Below, piece by piece: positions 4,894 to 5,076 of a DNA stretch of 5,076 nucleotides. Numbering within the stretch: the first letter of the stretch is position 1; each line of letters begins with the position of its first letter. The notes below the pieces were generated by a model, which searched no databases, was not told the origin of the DNA, and saw only the letters and a program-made list of their open reading frames with translations. The stretch is from the NCBI GenBank assembly GCA_028700875.1, contig JAQVRW010000241.1:1-5076 (forward strand), written 5' to 3'. Source of the stretch: Candidatus Zixiibacteriota bacterium (GTDB lineage Bacteria; Zixibacteria; MSB-5A5; GN15; JAAZOE01). Position numbers and translations under genes: made by a program.

Positions 4894-5076
4894 TTACCCC
4901 CGATTCATCGTGAAAAACCCCGGTCCCCTGCGCACCGGCCGGCCATGCTGACCATCAATTGCATCAAAAAAGACAAAGAAATCGCCGGCTAATCGTTTGG
5001 GTAATTTCCCGGCTAAAAAATGTTTTAAGATCTCTTCATCGGGTAAATCAGATAATGCAATTGAATATAAGTCATT
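4894..5076 (-). CDS. 3' end of an unrecognised gene, AT-rich
   Basis: My minus-strand translation from the window edge is open for 60 codons to TAA at 4894-4896. It begins NDLYSIALSDLPDEEILKHF and continues with AGKLPKRLAGDFFVFFDAI, which looks like ordinary folded-protein sequence, with an acidic helix and then a Phe-rich strand. No start codon lies in the window. The first 40 or so codons are strikingly AT-rich, with leucine mostly as TTA, unlike the GC-ending codons of the neighbours; the last 20 codons are GC-rich and basic. The other two minus frames and the plus frames contain early stops here. It could be the tail of a transferred gene or an AT-rich non-coding stretch open by chance. 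I recognise no family. Confidence 0.42.
   Translation of the reverse strand, partial: NDLYSIALSDLPDEEILKHFLAGKLPKRLAGDFFVFFDAIDGQHGRPVRRGPGFFTMNRG
4955..5064. repeat. 10-bp inverted repeat around an AT-rich 90-base segment
   Basis: TCAATTGCAT (4955-4964) and ATGCAATTGA (5055-5064) are perfect inverted copies separated by 90 bases and lie inside the possible partial gene. They roughly frame the AT-rich part of the right edge. No target-site duplication is apparent, and a match of this length at this distance could arise by chance. Confidence 0.3.

Noticed and set aside
2693..4951. A 752-codon open frame on the plus strand
   Set aside because: It runs antisense to the THEP1, ferredoxin and methyltransferase genes, which all have clear motifs, ribosome sites and family length. 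Its translation is rich in His, Arg, Pro and Asp without domains, typical of a GC-rich antisense shadow.

Overview
The window is bacterial DNA, GC-rich in most places, carrying compact single-domain genes. No 16S rRNA, tRNA or transposase is visible, so the lineage cannot be fixed. A lipoprotein with an ethylbenzene-dehydrogenase-type (EB_dh) domain, a cysteine-rich double-cluster ferredoxin, a THEP1-type NTPase and many GC-rich intergenic hairpins suggest an anaerobic or sediment/groundwater bacterium. A candidate phylum of the FCB type is possible, but that is a guess from gene style and not from a marker.

Left part (1-849): the 5' part of a minus-strand lipoprotein gene (1-616) runs off the left edge. 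It is separated by about 230 bases from a plus-strand gene, and this divergent spacer holds a convincing extended -10 promoter (791-819) for the plus gene and a weaker candidate for the minus gene.

Centre (850-2385): a complete YifB/ComM-family AAA+ ATPase gene (511 aa) with every expected motif. Behind it lies about 510 bases without a credible gene (2386-2899). The first half is packed with perfect or near-perfect hairpins that look like interspersed palindromic repeats. The second half is more AT-rich, with one perfect 14-base palindrome and a terminator-like hairpin serving the genes on the other strand.

Right part (2900-5076): all genes are on the minus strand and converge on the ATPase gene. 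In transcription order they are: the 3' end of an unrecognised AT-rich gene (5076-4894), a small SAM-dependent methyltransferase (4831-4247), a Cys-rich ferredoxin with two C-terminal 4Fe-4S motifs (4042-3494), and a THEP1-family NTPase (3430-2900) ending in the terminator-like hairpin. Spacings are 62, 204 and 63 bases, so ferredoxin and NTPase may be co-transcribed. A promoter candidate, or alternatively a tiny ORF ending in an ATGA overlap, lies before the ferredoxin gene.

I see no clearly new system. The most interesting items are the palindrome cluster behind the ATPase gene with its mutually exclusive pairings, the Fe-S/NTPase/methyltransferase neighbourhood, and the possible tiny coupled ORF.
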